Assembly (NCBI RefSeq): GCF_023150065.1
Contig: NZ_JAKLLN010000004.1
Location: 219,522-283,521, forward strand
Length of the DNA: 64,000 nucleotides
Direction: 5' to 3'
DNA from: Zoogloea sp.
GTDB taxonomy: Bacteria > Pseudomonadota > Gammaproteobacteria > Burkholderiales > Rhodocyclaceae
The notes beneath the pieces were generated by a model, which searched no databases, was not told where the DNA came from, and was given only the letters and a program-made list of their open reading frames with translations. The position numbers and the translations under genes were made by a program. Of the stretch, positions 54,758 through 64,000 are shown one piece after another; the stretch's first letter is position 1; the number at the start of each line of letters is the position of its first letter.

Positions 54758-54877
54758 GCTGAGCCCCTTGCGGGAGAATTCCGGGGTGACACGTGCGTCG
54801 CCCGAGGGCGACACACGCCGAGACTGCAATTCTGACGGCCACAACGATCGCAGGCCATAGGGGAAGCCGAAAAGAAC
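54758..54877. promoter_or_regulatory. Divergent promoter gap for the sirtuin and amidotransferase genes
   Basis: This 120-base gap separates divergent genes and probably holds both promoters. I cannot assign boxes with confidence and see no gene. Confidence 0.35.
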
Positions 54878-55687
54878 ATGTGCCAGCTACTGGGGATGAA
54901 CTGCAACACGCCGACGGACATCTGCTTTTCCTTCGCCGGCTTCCAGGCCCGCGGCGGACTGACCGACGTGCACGGGGATGGCTGGGGCATCGCCTTCTTT
55001 GAAGGTCGCGGCGTGCGGGTCTTCCTCGACCCCAAGGCCAGCGCCCATTCGCCGGTGGCCGAGCTGGTGCGCAATTACCCGATCCACTCCCTCAACGTGA
55101 TCGCCCACATCCGCAAGGCCACCCAGGGTTTCATCAGCCTCGAGAACACCCACCCCTTCCAGCGCGAGCTGTGGGGGCGTTACTGGGTGTTCGCCCACAA
55201 CGGCAACCTGCAGGATTTCTGCCCCGATCAGCGCGGCGACTTCCAGCCCGTCGGACAGACCGATTCGGAGCGGGCCTTCTGCCACCTGATGGAAACCCTC
55301 AACCGCGACTTCCCCGACGGAGAACCCCCGCAGGCGGAGCTCTTCGCCGCCATCCGGCGCATCGCCACCGACATCGGGCGCCACGGTGAATTCAACTTCC
55401 TGCTGTCCAACGGCACCTGCCTGTTCGCCCATTGCGCATCCCGGCTGACCTACATCGTGCGCAAGGCGCCGTTTGACGAGGCCCACCTGAAGGATCAGGA
55501 CATCACTGTGGATTTCCGCCAGCTGACCTCCCCGGCCGACCGGGTGGCCGTGGTGGCCACCACGCCGCTGACCGACAACGAAAACTGGGCCACCATCCCG
55601 CCCGGTACGCTGATGCTGTTTGTCGACGGCGAACCGGTGGATGCGGGGCCCGCCGATACCTGCGCTTTTGTTCGGGCACCTGGCTGA
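54878..55687 (+). CDS. Class II glutamine amidotransferase domain protein (YafJ-like)
   Basis: The 269-residue protein has the Ntn-type amidotransferase fold. The N-terminal Cys2 nucleophile is in MCQLLGMNCNTP, followed by LTDVHGDGWGIAFFE, VIAHIRKATQG and GRYWVFAHNGNLQDF. No synthetase domain is attached. The YafJ/DUF family is widespread, and the physiological substrate is unknown. It is transcribed away from the sirtuin. Confidence 0.88.
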   Translation: MCQLLGMNCNTPTDICFSFAGFQARGGLTDVHGDGWGIAFFEGRGVRVFLDPKASAHSPVAELVRNYPIHSLNVIAHIRKATQGFISLENTHPFQRELWGRYWVFAHNGNLQDFCPDQRGDFQPVGQTDSERAFCHLMETLNRDFPDGEPPQAELFAAIRRIATDIGRHGEFNFLLSNGTCLFAHCASRLTYIVRKAPFDEAHLKDQDITVDFRQLTSPADRVAVVATTPLTDNENWATIPPGTLMLFVDGEPVDAGPADTCAFVRAPG

Positions 55688-55734
55688 GGATAGGATGTCA
55701 AAAGTGCCTGAAAATACAATTTCTATGAATTACG

Positions 55735-55754
55735 TCACAGCCGGACAGCTGTGA
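55735..55754. repeat. 7-bp inverted repeat between the amidotransferase and HIT genes
   Basis: TCACAGC (55735-55741) pairs with GCTGTGA (55748-55754) across a 6-base spacer. The gap 55688-55814 is AT-richer. The repeat may be a weak hairpin after the amidotransferase gene or an operator for the HIT gene. It lacks a T-run. Confidence 0.35.
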
Positions 55755-55814
55755 AAATTTGCGATGTATCCGGGCTAAAATCATCGGATACCGCCAACCC
55801 GGGTCGAAACATCC

Positions 55815-56258
55815 ATGCCGACAAGCGCCCCGAAAGACTGCCCCCTGTGTTTCCCCGAGTGGGAGAACGTACTCTGGCACGACGCGAGCTGCCGGGTGAT
55901 CCGGGTCAGCGATCCGGACTACCCCGGCTATTGCCGGCTTGTGTGGACCGAGCATGTGGCAGAGATGAGCGATCTTTCCCCCGCTGAACAGCGCCACTGC
56001 TTCAACATCCTGATGGCAGTCGAGGTCGCCGTGCGGGAGTGCTTCCGGCCCGAGAAGGTCAACCTCGCCAGTTTTGGCAACGTGGTGCCGCATCTGCATT
56101 GGCACGTGATTCCGCGCTACCTCGACGACCGCCACTTCCCCCAGCCCGTGTGGGGGCAGAGCCAGCGCAAGGGGGGCAACTCGCCGGCACCCGAGGTGGA
56201 TGACGCCCGTCTCGCCCTGGCCATACGCAATGCCGTTGCCGAGCACCTTTCCGGCTGA
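55815..56258 (+). CDS. HIT-family nucleotide-binding hydrolase
   Basis: The 147-residue protein has the histidine-triad signature NVVPHLHWHVIPR with the catalytic middle His, and CPLCFPEWENVLWHDASCRVIRVSDPDYPGYCRLVWTEHV upstream, split by four cysteines. HIT enzymes hydrolyse nucleotide phosphoramidates or dinucleoside polyphosphates. It is followed after 17 bases by the 536-residue unknown gene, so the two may be an operon. Confidence 0.9.
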   Translation: MPTSAPKDCPLCFPEWENVLWHDASCRVIRVSDPDYPGYCRLVWTEHVAEMSDLSPAEQRHCFNILMAVEVAVRECFRPEKVNLASFGNVVPHLHWHVIPRYLDDRHFPQPVWGQSQRKGGNSPAPEVDDARLALAIRNAVAEHLSG

Positions 56259-56275
56259 ACGCGGAGGATAGCCCC

Positions 56276-57886
56276 ATGACGGACAGCCCCCAGAATTACA
56301 CCGATCTGCGCAGCGTGGAGCAGTATCGCAAGCTGCTGCGCAACCTCCACACCCTCAATGCCGCCGAGAGCCACGCCACCCTCGTGCGCATGCTCGAGGG
56401 CCTGCTGGCCAGCCCCCTCGGGCCGGAAGAGCAGCTGGAAGTCCTCGAGTCGGCGCGCCAGACGATCACCTTCGTGCAGCACGAGATGTCGTCCCGCTAT
56501 GCGGCCCACCCGCTCCCTCCCGACAGCGCCGAGGACGCCACCCTGCGTCAGGTGGTACGCCTGTGGACGGCCCTCAGCACGGCCTACGCGCGCCTGGTGG
56601 AAAGCGGCGCCGGCAGCGACGAGTTCCGGGCCCAATGGCCCTTGCTGGCGCAGCGCCGCATCCAGTATCTGGGCCAGGTGATCATCGAGTATTTCCGGGC
56701 CCACCGGGCCGAGCCCCAGGGCGCGTGGAAAGCCGTGCATTCGGCCTATCTGGAAGCGGAACGGACGGGCGTGGCCCACAGCCGGGTCATCGATCCCCTC
56801 AACAACACCTGGAAGGCCCAGAGCCCCGACGAGGCCTACATCGCCCTGCTGCTGGTAGATCTGACCAATCCCTACGGCCGCAACCAGCGCGAGCTCAACT
56901 GGATCTGCCGCTGGGCCCAGCGTTTTGCCCCCTACTGCATCATGCAGAGCGAATGGGAGAAGGACGACGTTCGCGCCTACGGCCTGGATCTGACCGAAGA
57001 CCACGGCCTGCGCCCCATCGCCCTGATCGGCAGCCGGCCCGGCATGCGACGTTTTGACGGACACCGCCTGGCGGCCCAGATCAAGGCCATGCTGGCCGAA
57101 TTCAAGCAGGGCACCACACCGGCCTCCCTTGGCCTGGGTGACGACTGCTCCCAGCCCGCCTGCGCCCGCCTGCTGGTCTCCCTGTACCGACCCTGGGGCA
57201 TGTCCGCCGCGGGCCGCCGTTTTCCGCGGCACAGCAAGAAGGTCGGCAACATCATCAGCACCGACTGGGAAGCCATCGGGCTGCTGGTGTCCGGGCAGGA
57301 GTTCGTCCCCCCCAACCGGCGCCAGACCATGGGCAGCCGCTACGATCTCAACGTGATCACCTTCGGCGCCCGTGTGGATGACGAGGTGCCGACCATCATC
57401 GATGCCGAAGCCGAGGTCAGGCGGCGGGGTTTCCACATCGACGAATGGACCACCGTCGATCACTCGGTGTCGGGTTTCCGGCTGCAGCGCAAACACCCCG
57501 GGCAGCGCATCGAGCACCATCAGCTGGTCGGCATCAAGCCCGGCGACGGCAATCAATACCTGCTCGGCCAGGTGAGCTGGCTGATGTATGAACCCGATGG
57601 CACCCTGATGGCCGGCATCCATCTGCTGACAGGTCTGCCGACATCGGTGGCCGTCCGGGGAACGGGCCTCAATGTGAGCCCTCACGAGCCCTACGCCCAG
57701 GGCTTCCTGCTTCCCGAAGTGGCGGCCATGCGTGCTCCGGCCAGCATCGTGCTGCCGGGTGGGTGGTTCCATGCCGACAAGGTGCTCGAACTGCACACCG
57801 GCGAGCCACGCCAGATCCGCCTCACCTCGCTGGTGGCCCGGGGTACCAATTTCGACCAGGCAACCTACGAGGTGGTCGTTTCCTGA
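56276..57886 (+). CDS. Conserved protein of unknown function, possible degenerate PilZ region
   Basis: The 536-residue soluble protein is mostly alpha-helical in its first 180 residues (LRSVEQYRKLLRNLHTL, LATALSTAYARLV-like segments). Its second half contains VDHSVSGFRLQRKHPGQRI (around residue 394). The DHSVSG string matches the D/N-x-S-x-x-G motif of PilZ c-di-GMP-binding domains, but a clear R-x3-R partner is missing or displaced (RRQTMGSR lies about 45 residues upstream). No membrane segment or signal peptide is seen. It is preceded by the HIT gene and followed by the convergent phoR gene. Function is unknown. Confidence 0.7.
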   Translation: MTDSPQNYTDLRSVEQYRKLLRNLHTLNAAESHATLVRMLEGLLASPLGPEEQLEVLESARQTITFVQHEMSSRYAAHPLPPDSAEDATLRQVVRLWTALSTAYARLVESGAGSDEFRAQWPLLAQRRIQYLGQVIIEYFRAHRAEPQGAWKAVHSAYLEAERTGVAHSRVIDPLNNTWKAQSPDEAYIALLLVDLTNPYGRNQRELNWICRWAQRFAPYCIMQSEWEKDDVRAYGLDLTEDHGLRPIALIGSRPGMRRFDGHRLAAQIKAMLAEFKQGTTPASLGLGDDCSQPACARLLVSLYRPWGMSAAGRRFPRHSKKVGNIISTDWEAIGLLVSGQEFVPPNRRQTMGSRYDLNVITFGARVDDEVPTIIDAEAEVRRRGFHIDEWTTVDHSVSGFRLQRKHPGQRIEHHQLVGIKPGDGNQYLLGQVSWLMYEPDGTLMAGIHLLTGLPTSVAVRGTGLNVSPHEPYAQGFLLPEVAAMRAPASIVLPGGWFHADKVLELHTGEPRQIRLTSLVARGTNFDQATYEVVVS

Positions 57887-57901
57887 GCGCGGTCGCCCGC
57901 C

Positions 57902-59248
57902 TCAATCCACCAGGCGCCGGGCCGGAAAACAGGCCGTGAAGGTGCTGCCGGTGGCGGGCTCGCTCTCGATCAGCAGGTCGCCTTGGTGGCGGCTCAGCAC
58001 ATGCTTGACGATGGCCAGACCGAGGCCGGTCCCTCCGGTCTCCCGGGAGCGGCCGCGATCAACCCGATAGAAACGCTCGGTCAGGCGGGGAATGTGCTCG
58101 GGTGCAATCCCGATCCCGTCATCCTTCACCGCGTACTCCACCACGGAACCCCGCTGACGCCAGCTGATGCGGATATGCCCCCCCGCCGGGGTATAGCGCA
58201 CGGCGTTGATGGCCAGGTTGGCAAAGGCGCTGTAGAGCTCCTTGGCGTTGCCGAGCAGGCGGGCGTGGGTGCTGCAATCGAGCTCGATGGTGTGCCTGCC
58301 CCCCGAAACCACCTGCGCCTCCTGCTGCACCTCTTCAAGCAGATCGGCCACATCCACGGCTTCCTCGTGGCGGATCGGCTCGTCGGCTTCGAGGGCTGAC
58401 AGGGTGAGGAGGTCCTGGATCAGCCGCTGCATGCGCCCGGCCTGCTCGGAAGCCAGACCCAGGTAGTGGCGGATGTCGTCCTTCTCCAGATCGTCCAGCC
58501 CATCGATGACGGTCTCGAGAAAGCCGGTGACGACGGTCAACGGGGTTCGCATCTCGTGGGACACGTTGGCCACGAAGTCGCGGCGCATGGCCTGCAGGCG
58601 CTCACCCTGGGTGATGTCCTCGGACATCAGCAGACGCATGTCCTCGCTGAAGGGCACCACGTGAACCATCAGCATCCGGGGATGGGGCCGGCCAATGTTC
58701 AGGATCAGCGGTGCCTCGTAATGGCCGTCCTCGAGGTAGCGGACGAAATCAGGCTGGCGAACCAGGTTGGTGATCGGCATGCCCTGGTCGCGGGCCTGCT
58801 CCAGGCCGAAATGCTGTTCTCCCTGCCGATTGACCCATTCGATCGTATGGGTGTTGGACAGGAACAGCAGCCCGTGGGGCATGGCCTGACTGGCTTCCCT
58901 GAAACGCTCCAGGGCCGAAGACAGGCGCTGCTGCCGACGGTTGGCACTGCGCGCGCGGCTATTCACATCAGCAAAGATGTAATCCCACATGCCGACGGCG
59001 CGGGGCATGGGCGGCGAGTCATCCACGGGAGTCCGCAGCCAGCTCACCAGTTTGTGCAGGTTGCGGACGTGATAGATACCCGCCAGCAGAAGACCGGCAG
59101 AAAAGAGGAGGAGCGCGGCAAGCGGATCGAACACAGCCCAGACAAGCAATGCCGCAAGGGCAATGAGTGCCAGGTAGGTGAAGGCTGCAACGAAGATATA
59201 GCGGACCGGCCGAATGGCCATCATCCCTTCAGCAGGCTGAACTGACAT
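57902..59248 (-). CDS. phoR: Phosphate regulon sensor histidine kinase PhoR
   Basis: The 448-residue membrane kinase has two N-terminal helices (FVAAFTYLALIALAALLVWAVF and LAALLLFSAGLLLAGIYHV), a PAS-like domain (about 110-200), the His box FVANVSHEMRTPLTVVTGFLE, N box LAINAVRY, and G boxes DDGIGIAPEHIPRLTERFYRVD and GTGLGLAIVKHVL. The short helical hairpin and PAS layout are typical of PhoR. It is 3 bases downstream of phoB. It senses phosphate through PstSCAB-PhoU, which are not in this window. Confidence 0.93.
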   Translation of the reverse strand: MSVQPAEGMMAIRPVRYIFVAAFTYLALIALAALLVWAVFDPLAALLLFSAGLLLAGIYHVRNLHKLVSWLRTPVDDSPPMPRAVGMWDYIFADVNSRARSANRRQQRLSSALERFREASQAMPHGLLFLSNTHTIEWVNRQGEQHFGLEQARDQGMPITNLVRQPDFVRYLEDGHYEAPLILNIGRPHPRMLMVHVVPFSEDMRLLMSEDITQGERLQAMRRDFVANVSHEMRTPLTVVTGFLETVIDGLDDLEKDDIRHYLGLASEQAGRMQRLIQDLLTLSALEADEPIRHEEAVDVADLLEEVQQEAQVVSGGRHTIELDCSTHARLLGNAKELYSAFANLAINAVRYTPAGGHIRISWRQRGSVVEYAVKDDGIGIAPEHIPRLTERFYRVDRGRSRETGGTGLGLAIVKHVLSRHQGDLLIESEPATGSTFTACFPARRLVD

Positions 59249-59251
59249 GAA

Positions 59252-59962
59252 TTATCGCACGGGGGCGGCAGATTCCTGCTGGGTCGAAAAGCGGTAGCCA
59301 CTCCCCCGCACGGTCTGCACCAGGCTGTCGTGACCACTGGGCTCGAGGGCACAGCGCAGGCGGCGGATATGCACATCCACGGTCCGTTCTTCCACGAAGA
59401 CATGATCGCCCCACACCTGGTCAAGCAACTGGGCGCGGGAATGCACGCGCTCGGGGTGGGTCATCAGAAAGTGCAGCAGACGGAATTCGGTCGGTCCAAG
59501 GGTGACCGGATTACCCGATGCAGCCAGCCGGTGGGTGGCCGGGTCCAGCCGCAATCCACCCATCTCGACCGGATCCTCGGTGGTCTCGGGGGCCCGGCGG
59601 CGCAGTACGGCCTTGATGCGCGCCACCAGCTCCCGCGGCGAGAAGGGCTTGGTGATGTAGTCGTCGGCACCGGACTCCAGGCCGAGCACCTTGTCCTGCT
59701 CCTCACCCCGTGCCGTCAGCATGATCAGCGGAATGCCGCGGGTACGCTCCTCGGCGCGCAGACGCCGGGCAAACTCGACGCCGGACATGCCGGGCAGCAT
59801 CCAGTCGAGCAGAATCAGGTCAGGCAGGGCGTCGCGCACGATGCGCTGGGCCGTTTCGGCATCGGCAGCCCGCACCACGTGGTGACCGGCCCGCATCAGA
59901 TTGGCGGCAATGAGTTCCTGGATGGCAGGCTCGTCTTCAACAAGCAGGATGGTGGCGGGCAT
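59252..59962 (-). CDS. phoB: Phosphate regulon response regulator PhoB
   Basis: The 236-residue OmpR-family regulator has a receiver domain ([12 protein letters not shown], phospho-acceptor Asp in [42 protein letters not shown]). A winged-helix DNA-binding domain follows ([56 protein letters not shown]). It activates Pho-box genes under phosphate limitation. A Pho-box-like site lies about 60 bases upstream (60011-60028). It is operonic with phoR. Confidence 0.95.
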   Translation of the reverse strand: MPATILLVEDEPAIQELIAANLMRAGHHVVRAADAETAQRIVRDALPDLILLDWMLPGMSGVEFARRLRAEERTRGIPLIMLTARGEEQDKVLGLESGADDYITKPFSPRELVARIKAVLRRRAPETTEDPVEMGGLRLDPATHRLAASGNPVTLGPTEFRLLHFLMTHPERVHSRAQLLDQVWGDHVFVEERTVDVHIRRLRCALEPSGHDSLVQTVRGSGYRFSTQQESAAPVR

Positions 59963-60010
59963 GGAGACCTCGGTGATTTCTGGCGACCGGCGCAGTGTAT
60001 TGCAGCAACT

Positions 60011-60028
60011 TGAAGTTTTGATGACAGG
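60011..60028 (-). promoter_or_regulatory. Pho-box-like half-site upstream of phoB
   Basis: On the minus strand the sequence is CTGTCAT-CAAA-ACTTCAA. The first 7-mer is the exact Pho-box repeat; the second matches it poorly. The location about 50-65 bases before the phoB ATG fits autoregulation. A single good half-site is weak evidence. Confidence 0.35.
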
Positions 60029-60130
60029 TCACGCGCCTGCAACAGCGCCGCAGCTTGCTCCCCGACAGGGCAGGAAAGCCACCTTCTAGTATCATTCGCC
60101 CATCACGAACTCAGATCCCGGATCTCCATC

Positions 60131-60556
60131 ATGGCAGGCCTGCGCAAGGACGATCCCGTCCCCACCGAAATCAAGTTGCACCAGCGTTCGCGCATCATGG
60201 AAGTGAGCTTCGACGATGGCCGGAAGTTCGAATTCAGCTTCGAATTCCTGCGCGTCTTCTCGCCCTCCGCCGAAGTCCGCGGACATGGGGTCGGTCAGGA
60301 AGTCCTGCAACTGGGAAAGCGTGACGTGGACATCACCCGTATCGAGCCCGTCGGCAACTACGCCATCAAGCCCGTCTTCTCCGATGGTCATGACAGCGGC
60401 CTGTATTCGTGGGATTACCTCTACGACCTGGGTGAAAACCACGACGATCTGTGGCAGACCTACCTGCTGCGCCTCGCCGAGGCCGGCGGCAGCCGCGATC
60501 CCGCCCTGCAGCCCGCGCCGGCGCCCAAGGGCGGCGGCTGCGGTCACCATCACTGA
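60131..60556 (+). CDS. DUF971 (gamma-butyrobetaine hydroxylase-like N-terminal domain) protein
   Basis: The 141-residue protein carries the DUF971 fold: PTEIKLHQRSRIMEVSFDDGRKFEFSFEFLRVFSPSAEVRGH, ITRIEPVGNYAIKPVFSDGHDSGLYSWDYLYDLG. It is small, soluble and followed by ubiE after 57 bases, a linkage seen in many beta- and gammaproteobacteria (recalled). The C terminus GGGCGHHH could bind metal. Its molecular role is not established. An iron-sulfur or ubiquinone-pathway function is guessed from neighbours. Confidence 0.85.
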   Translation: MAGLRKDDPVPTEIKLHQRSRIMEVSFDDGRKFEFSFEFLRVFSPSAEVRGHGVGQEVLQLGKRDVDITRIEPVGNYAIKPVFSDGHDSGLYSWDYLYDLGENHDDLWQTYLLRLAEAGGSRDPALQPAPAPKGGGCGHHH

Positions 60557-60613
60557 TTTTCAGCTGGCCCCTCCGGGGGCCAACTCCCTCCGATTCCGAT
60601 CCGTATCCCGATC

Positions 60614-61351
60614 ATGAATGACAAGACCACCCATTTCGGCTTCCAGAAGGTTGCCGAATCCGAAAAGGCCGGCAAGGTAAGAAGCGTCTTCTCGTCCGTT
60701 GCCTCCAGCTACGACGTGATGAACGATCTGATGTCCTTCGGCCTGCACCGCCTGTGGAAGGCCTTCACCGTGCAGATCGCGGGTGTCCGCGCCGGTGACA
60801 GGGTGCTCGACGTCGCTGGTGGAACCGCCGACCTGTCGCTGGCCTTTGCCAAAAAGGTCGGGCCCACGGGCCAGGTCTGGCTCACCGACATCAATCACGC
60901 CATGCTGTCCCGTGGTCGCGATCGTGTCGTGGACAAGGGCTTCCTGCTGCCCGTCGCCCAGTGCGATGCCGAAAAGCTGCCCTTCCCCGACAACCACTTC
61001 GACGTGGTGACCGTGGCTTTCGGACTGCGCAACATGACCCACAAGGACGCCGCCATTGCCGAAATGCGCCGCGTCCTTAAACCCGGCGGCCGTCTGCTGG
61101 TGCTGGAGTTTTCGAAAGTCTGGAAGCCACTCGCCCCGGCCTACGACTTCTACTCCTTCAAGCTGCTCCCGATGATGGGCGAGAAGGTCGCCAAGGATGC
61201 CGACAGCTATCGCTACCTGGCCGAGAGCATTCGCATGCATCCCGACCAGGAATCCCTGAAGGATCTGATGGAAGCCGCGGGCCTGGCGCGGGTCGAATAC
61301 TTCAACATGACTGCCGGCGTGGTTGCGCTGCATCGGGGCTACAAACTCTGA
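60614..61351 (+). CDS. ubiE: Ubiquinone/menaquinone methyltransferase UbiE
   Basis: The 245-residue SAM-dependent C-methyltransferase carries [36 protein letters not shown] at the start, the SAM-site motif [27 protein letters not shown], and the UbiE hallmark [24 protein letters not shown]. It methylates 2-polyprenyl-6-methoxy-1,4-benzoquinol and demethylmenaquinol. ubiJ follows after 14 bases. Confidence 0.96.
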   Translation: MNDKTTHFGFQKVAESEKAGKVRSVFSSVASSYDVMNDLMSFGLHRLWKAFTVQIAGVRAGDRVLDVAGGTADLSLAFAKKVGPTGQVWLTDINHAMLSRGRDRVVDKGFLLPVAQCDAEKLPFPDNHFDVVTVAFGLRNMTHKDAAIAEMRRVLKPGGRLLVLEFSKVWKPLAPAYDFYSFKLLPMMGEKVAKDADSYRYLAESIRMHPDQESLKDLMEAAGLARVEYFNMTAGVVALHRGYKL

Positions 61352-61365
61352 GTTCGGGGACCGGA

Positions 61366-61938
61366 ATGCTCACCTCCTCAGCCATCGCAGGCCTCAACCA
61401 CGTTCTCGGCGATGCTCCCTGGGCCCGGGAGAGGCTGGCCCCCTTTGCCGGCCGCAGCGCCGCTTTCGTGCTCAAACCGCTGGAGCTCGGGCTGGGCATC
61501 GATGGCGATGGTTACTTTACCGAGGCGGCAACGACATCACCCGATGTCGTTCTCGACTTGCCCCTGGCCAGCCTGCCCAAGCTGATCGGTGGTCCTGACG
61601 CGCTGATGGCCGACATCCGCATCAGTGGCAATGCCGATCTGGCAGACACCCTCGGTTTCGTGCTGCGCAAACTGCGCTGGGATGGTGAAGAAGCCCTGTC
61701 ACGCCTGATCGGTGACATTGCTGCCCATCGAAGTGTCAGCGTCGTTCGCAGCGTGGCTGGATGGCATCGGCAGACTGCGCGCAACGTTGTCGAAAATCTT
61801 GCCGAATACCTGAGCGAAGAGCAGGCCGTACTGGTCAAACGCCACGCCCTTGAAGACCTGGCCAATGAAAGTGCGGCCCTCCGCGATGATCTGGCCCGGC
61901 TCGACAAGCGACTGCAGAAACTCGAATCCGCGCGCTAA
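61366..61938 (+). CDS. ubiJ: Ubiquinone biosynthesis accessory factor UbiJ (SCP2 domain)
   Basis: The 190-residue protein has an N-terminal SCP2-like lipid-binding domain (LNHVLGDAPWARERLAPFAGRSAAFVLKPL, LDLPLASLPKLIGGPDALMADIRISGNADLADTLGFVLRKLRWDGEEALSRLIGD) and a C-terminal coiled coil (EDLANESAALRDDLARLDKRLQKLE). UbiJ binds hydrophobic ubiquinone precursors in a soluble multi-enzyme complex. Context after ubiE supports the name. It ends 22 bases before the bidirectional terminator. Confidence 0.9.
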   Translation: MLTSSAIAGLNHVLGDAPWARERLAPFAGRSAAFVLKPLELGLGIDGDGYFTEAATTSPDVVLDLPLASLPKLIGGPDALMADIRISGNADLADTLGFVLRKLRWDGEEALSRLIGDIAAHRSVSVVRSVAGWHRQTARNVVENLAEYLSEEQAVLVKRHALEDLANESAALRDDLARLDKRLQKLESAR

Positions 61939-61960
61939 GGCCGTAGTCACCACGCAAAAT

Positions 61961-61996
61961 GCAAAAAGGGCAGCCCGTTTGGACTGCCCTTTTTGC
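61961..61996. terminator. Bidirectional intrinsic terminator between ubiJ and atpC
   Basis: A perfect 13-bp stem, GCAAAAAGGGCAG (61961-61973) with CTGCCCTTTTTGC (61984-61996), encloses a 10-base loop. The stem contains A-tracts on the left and a T-tract on the right, so it can terminate transcription from both the ubiE-ubiJ side and the atp operon. Confidence 0.9.
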
Positions 61997-62016
61997 AATA
62001 CAGCGAACCGTTGTGC

Positions 62017-62442
62017 TTAGTGGCCGCGCTTCTTCAGCTTGTTGATGGCTGCGATCTGCGCAAGTGCCGAAGCCAGCTCGGATTGGGCCTTTGCATACTC
62101 CAGGGCGGAACCCTGGTTCTTCAAGGCTTCTTCCGCGAGGCGCTTGGCATCCAGTGCCTTGGCCTCGTCCAGATCCTTGCCACGGATGGCGGTATCTGCC
62201 AGAACCGTAACGAGGTTGGGCTGAACTTCCAGCAGGCCGCCGGCCACGAAAACCAGCTCTTCTTCAGCCTGGTTCTGGACCTTGACGCGCACGGCACCCG
62301 GCTTGATGCGGGTCATCAGCGGCATGTGGCCGGGCATGATGCCCAGTTCACCTGCTTCGCCGGGCAGCGCCACGAACTCGGCCAGACCGGAGAAGATCTG
62401 CTCTTCCGCGCTGACGATATCGACATGAATGGTCATTGCCAT
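62017..62442 (-). CDS. atpC: F1F0 ATP synthase epsilon subunit
   Basis: The 141-residue subunit has the beta-sandwich N-terminal part ([46 protein letters not shown]) and a two-helix C-terminal domain ([36 protein letters not shown]). It regulates rotation and coupling in the ATP synthase stalk. The first ATG (62442) has GAGGAGG eight bases upstream. It is the last gene of the atp operon. Confidence 0.96.
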   Translation of the reverse strand: MAMTIHVDIVSAEEQIFSGLAEFVALPGEAGELGIMPGHMPLMTRIKPGAVRVKVQNQAEEELVFVAGGLLEVQPNLVTVLADTAIRGKDLDEAKALDAKRLAEEALKNQGSALEYAKAQSELASALAQIAAINKLKKRGH

Positions 62443-62503
62443 AGCTAATTCCTCCTCAAACCGGCAGCGCTACAGGAGCGCCGCCGGGCGATGGTCGCAT
62501 TGA

Positions 62504-63907
<1,404 letters not shown>

Positions 63908-64000
63908 TTACACCGCGGCTGCGCCGCCGACAATTTCGGACAGTTCCTTCGTGATCGCGGCCTGACGGGTCTTGTTGTAGACCAGTTGTAGTTCGCCGAT
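63908..64000 (-). CDS. atpG: F1F0 ATP synthase gamma subunit, C-terminal end (cut by window edge)
   Basis: The last 30 codons of the gamma subunit are visible: the helix [19 protein letters not shown] followed by IVGGAAAV and a TAA stop. This C-terminal helix forms part of the rotating coiled-coil shaft inside the alpha3beta3 ring. The remaining gene lies beyond base 64000. The order atpG-atpD-atpC is the standard one. Confidence 0.95.
   Translation of the reverse strand: MGELQLVYNKTRQAAITKELSEIVGGAAAV

Overview
This is a GC-rich chromosomal window from a Gram-negative bacterium, most likely a betaproteobacterium of the Rhodocyclales (Azospira/Dechlorosoma-like). Supporting signs are the phoB-phoR, DUF971-ubiE-ubiJ and atpG-atpD-atpC neighbourhoods, a lipopolysaccharide export and core gene set, split pqiA genes and aerobic B12-salvage genes. 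The taxonomic call is inference from gene content and base composition. No 16S gene is present. I see no prophage, insertion sequence, CRISPR array, tRNA or rRNA.

Layout. 1-7282 is a mostly minus-strand stretch: the truncated bluB, dbpA, a J-like membrane protein, two small exported proteins (one on the plus strand), and a four-gene operon (TlpA-like lipoprotein, HlyD-type adaptor, MacB-type permease, LolD-type ATPase). 7312-13054 is plus-strand: a DUF4197 protein, then pxpB-pxpC-pxpA followed by a glutamate dehydrogenase (5-oxoproline to glutamate to 2-oxoglutarate) and zntB. 13055-13675 has no gene and holds two inverted copies of a hairpin-bearing repeat.

13676-28953 is a 15-kb cell-envelope glycan cluster, nearly all minus-strand. 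It runs from hldE/rfaE1 through a dual-specificity-type phosphatase, msbA, a polysialyltransferase-like gene, an O-antigen ligase, GT25 and DUF707-like genes, two GT9 heptosyltransferase-like genes, two GT4 genes and two paralogous polysaccharide deacetylases. One DUF5672 gene is divergent. The genes overlap by a few bases in several runs, which indicates translationally coupled operons building and exporting an LPS core or O-polysaccharide.

29154-31443 holds a MASE1 histidine kinase overlapping a ClpP-like gene, preceded by a perfect CRP-type palindrome. 31468-34961 is pqiA-pqiA-pqiB-pqiC (lipid transport across the envelope). 35085-40923 contains a lone GspC-like protein, a SCO1 copper chaperone coupled to a cytochrome c/periplasmic-binding-protein fusion, an alpha/beta hydrolase and a Tat-exported multicopper oxidase. 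41152-49434 is a cobalamin region: cobC-cobS-cobT and cobU on minus, then a B12 riboswitch driving btuB-btuC-btuD-cobO on plus. With bluB at the left edge this makes a salvage and lower-ligand pathway.

49514-64000 is housekeeping: a 2-hydroxyacid dehydrogenase, an SNF2 helicase with a SWIM finger, a sirtuin, a class II amidotransferase, a HIT protein, a conserved unknown protein, phoR-phoB, DUF971-ubiE-ubiJ, and the end of the ATP synthase operon (atpG end, atpD, atpC) meeting ubiJ at a bidirectional terminator.

Most unusual items: the RfaE1 carrying a decayed adenylyltransferase domain, the cytochrome c-binding-protein fusion, the phosphatase between hldE and msbA, the kinase/ClpP-like overlap, a possible chagasin-like inhibitor beside cobT, and a small exported protein with mirror-symmetric cysteines.
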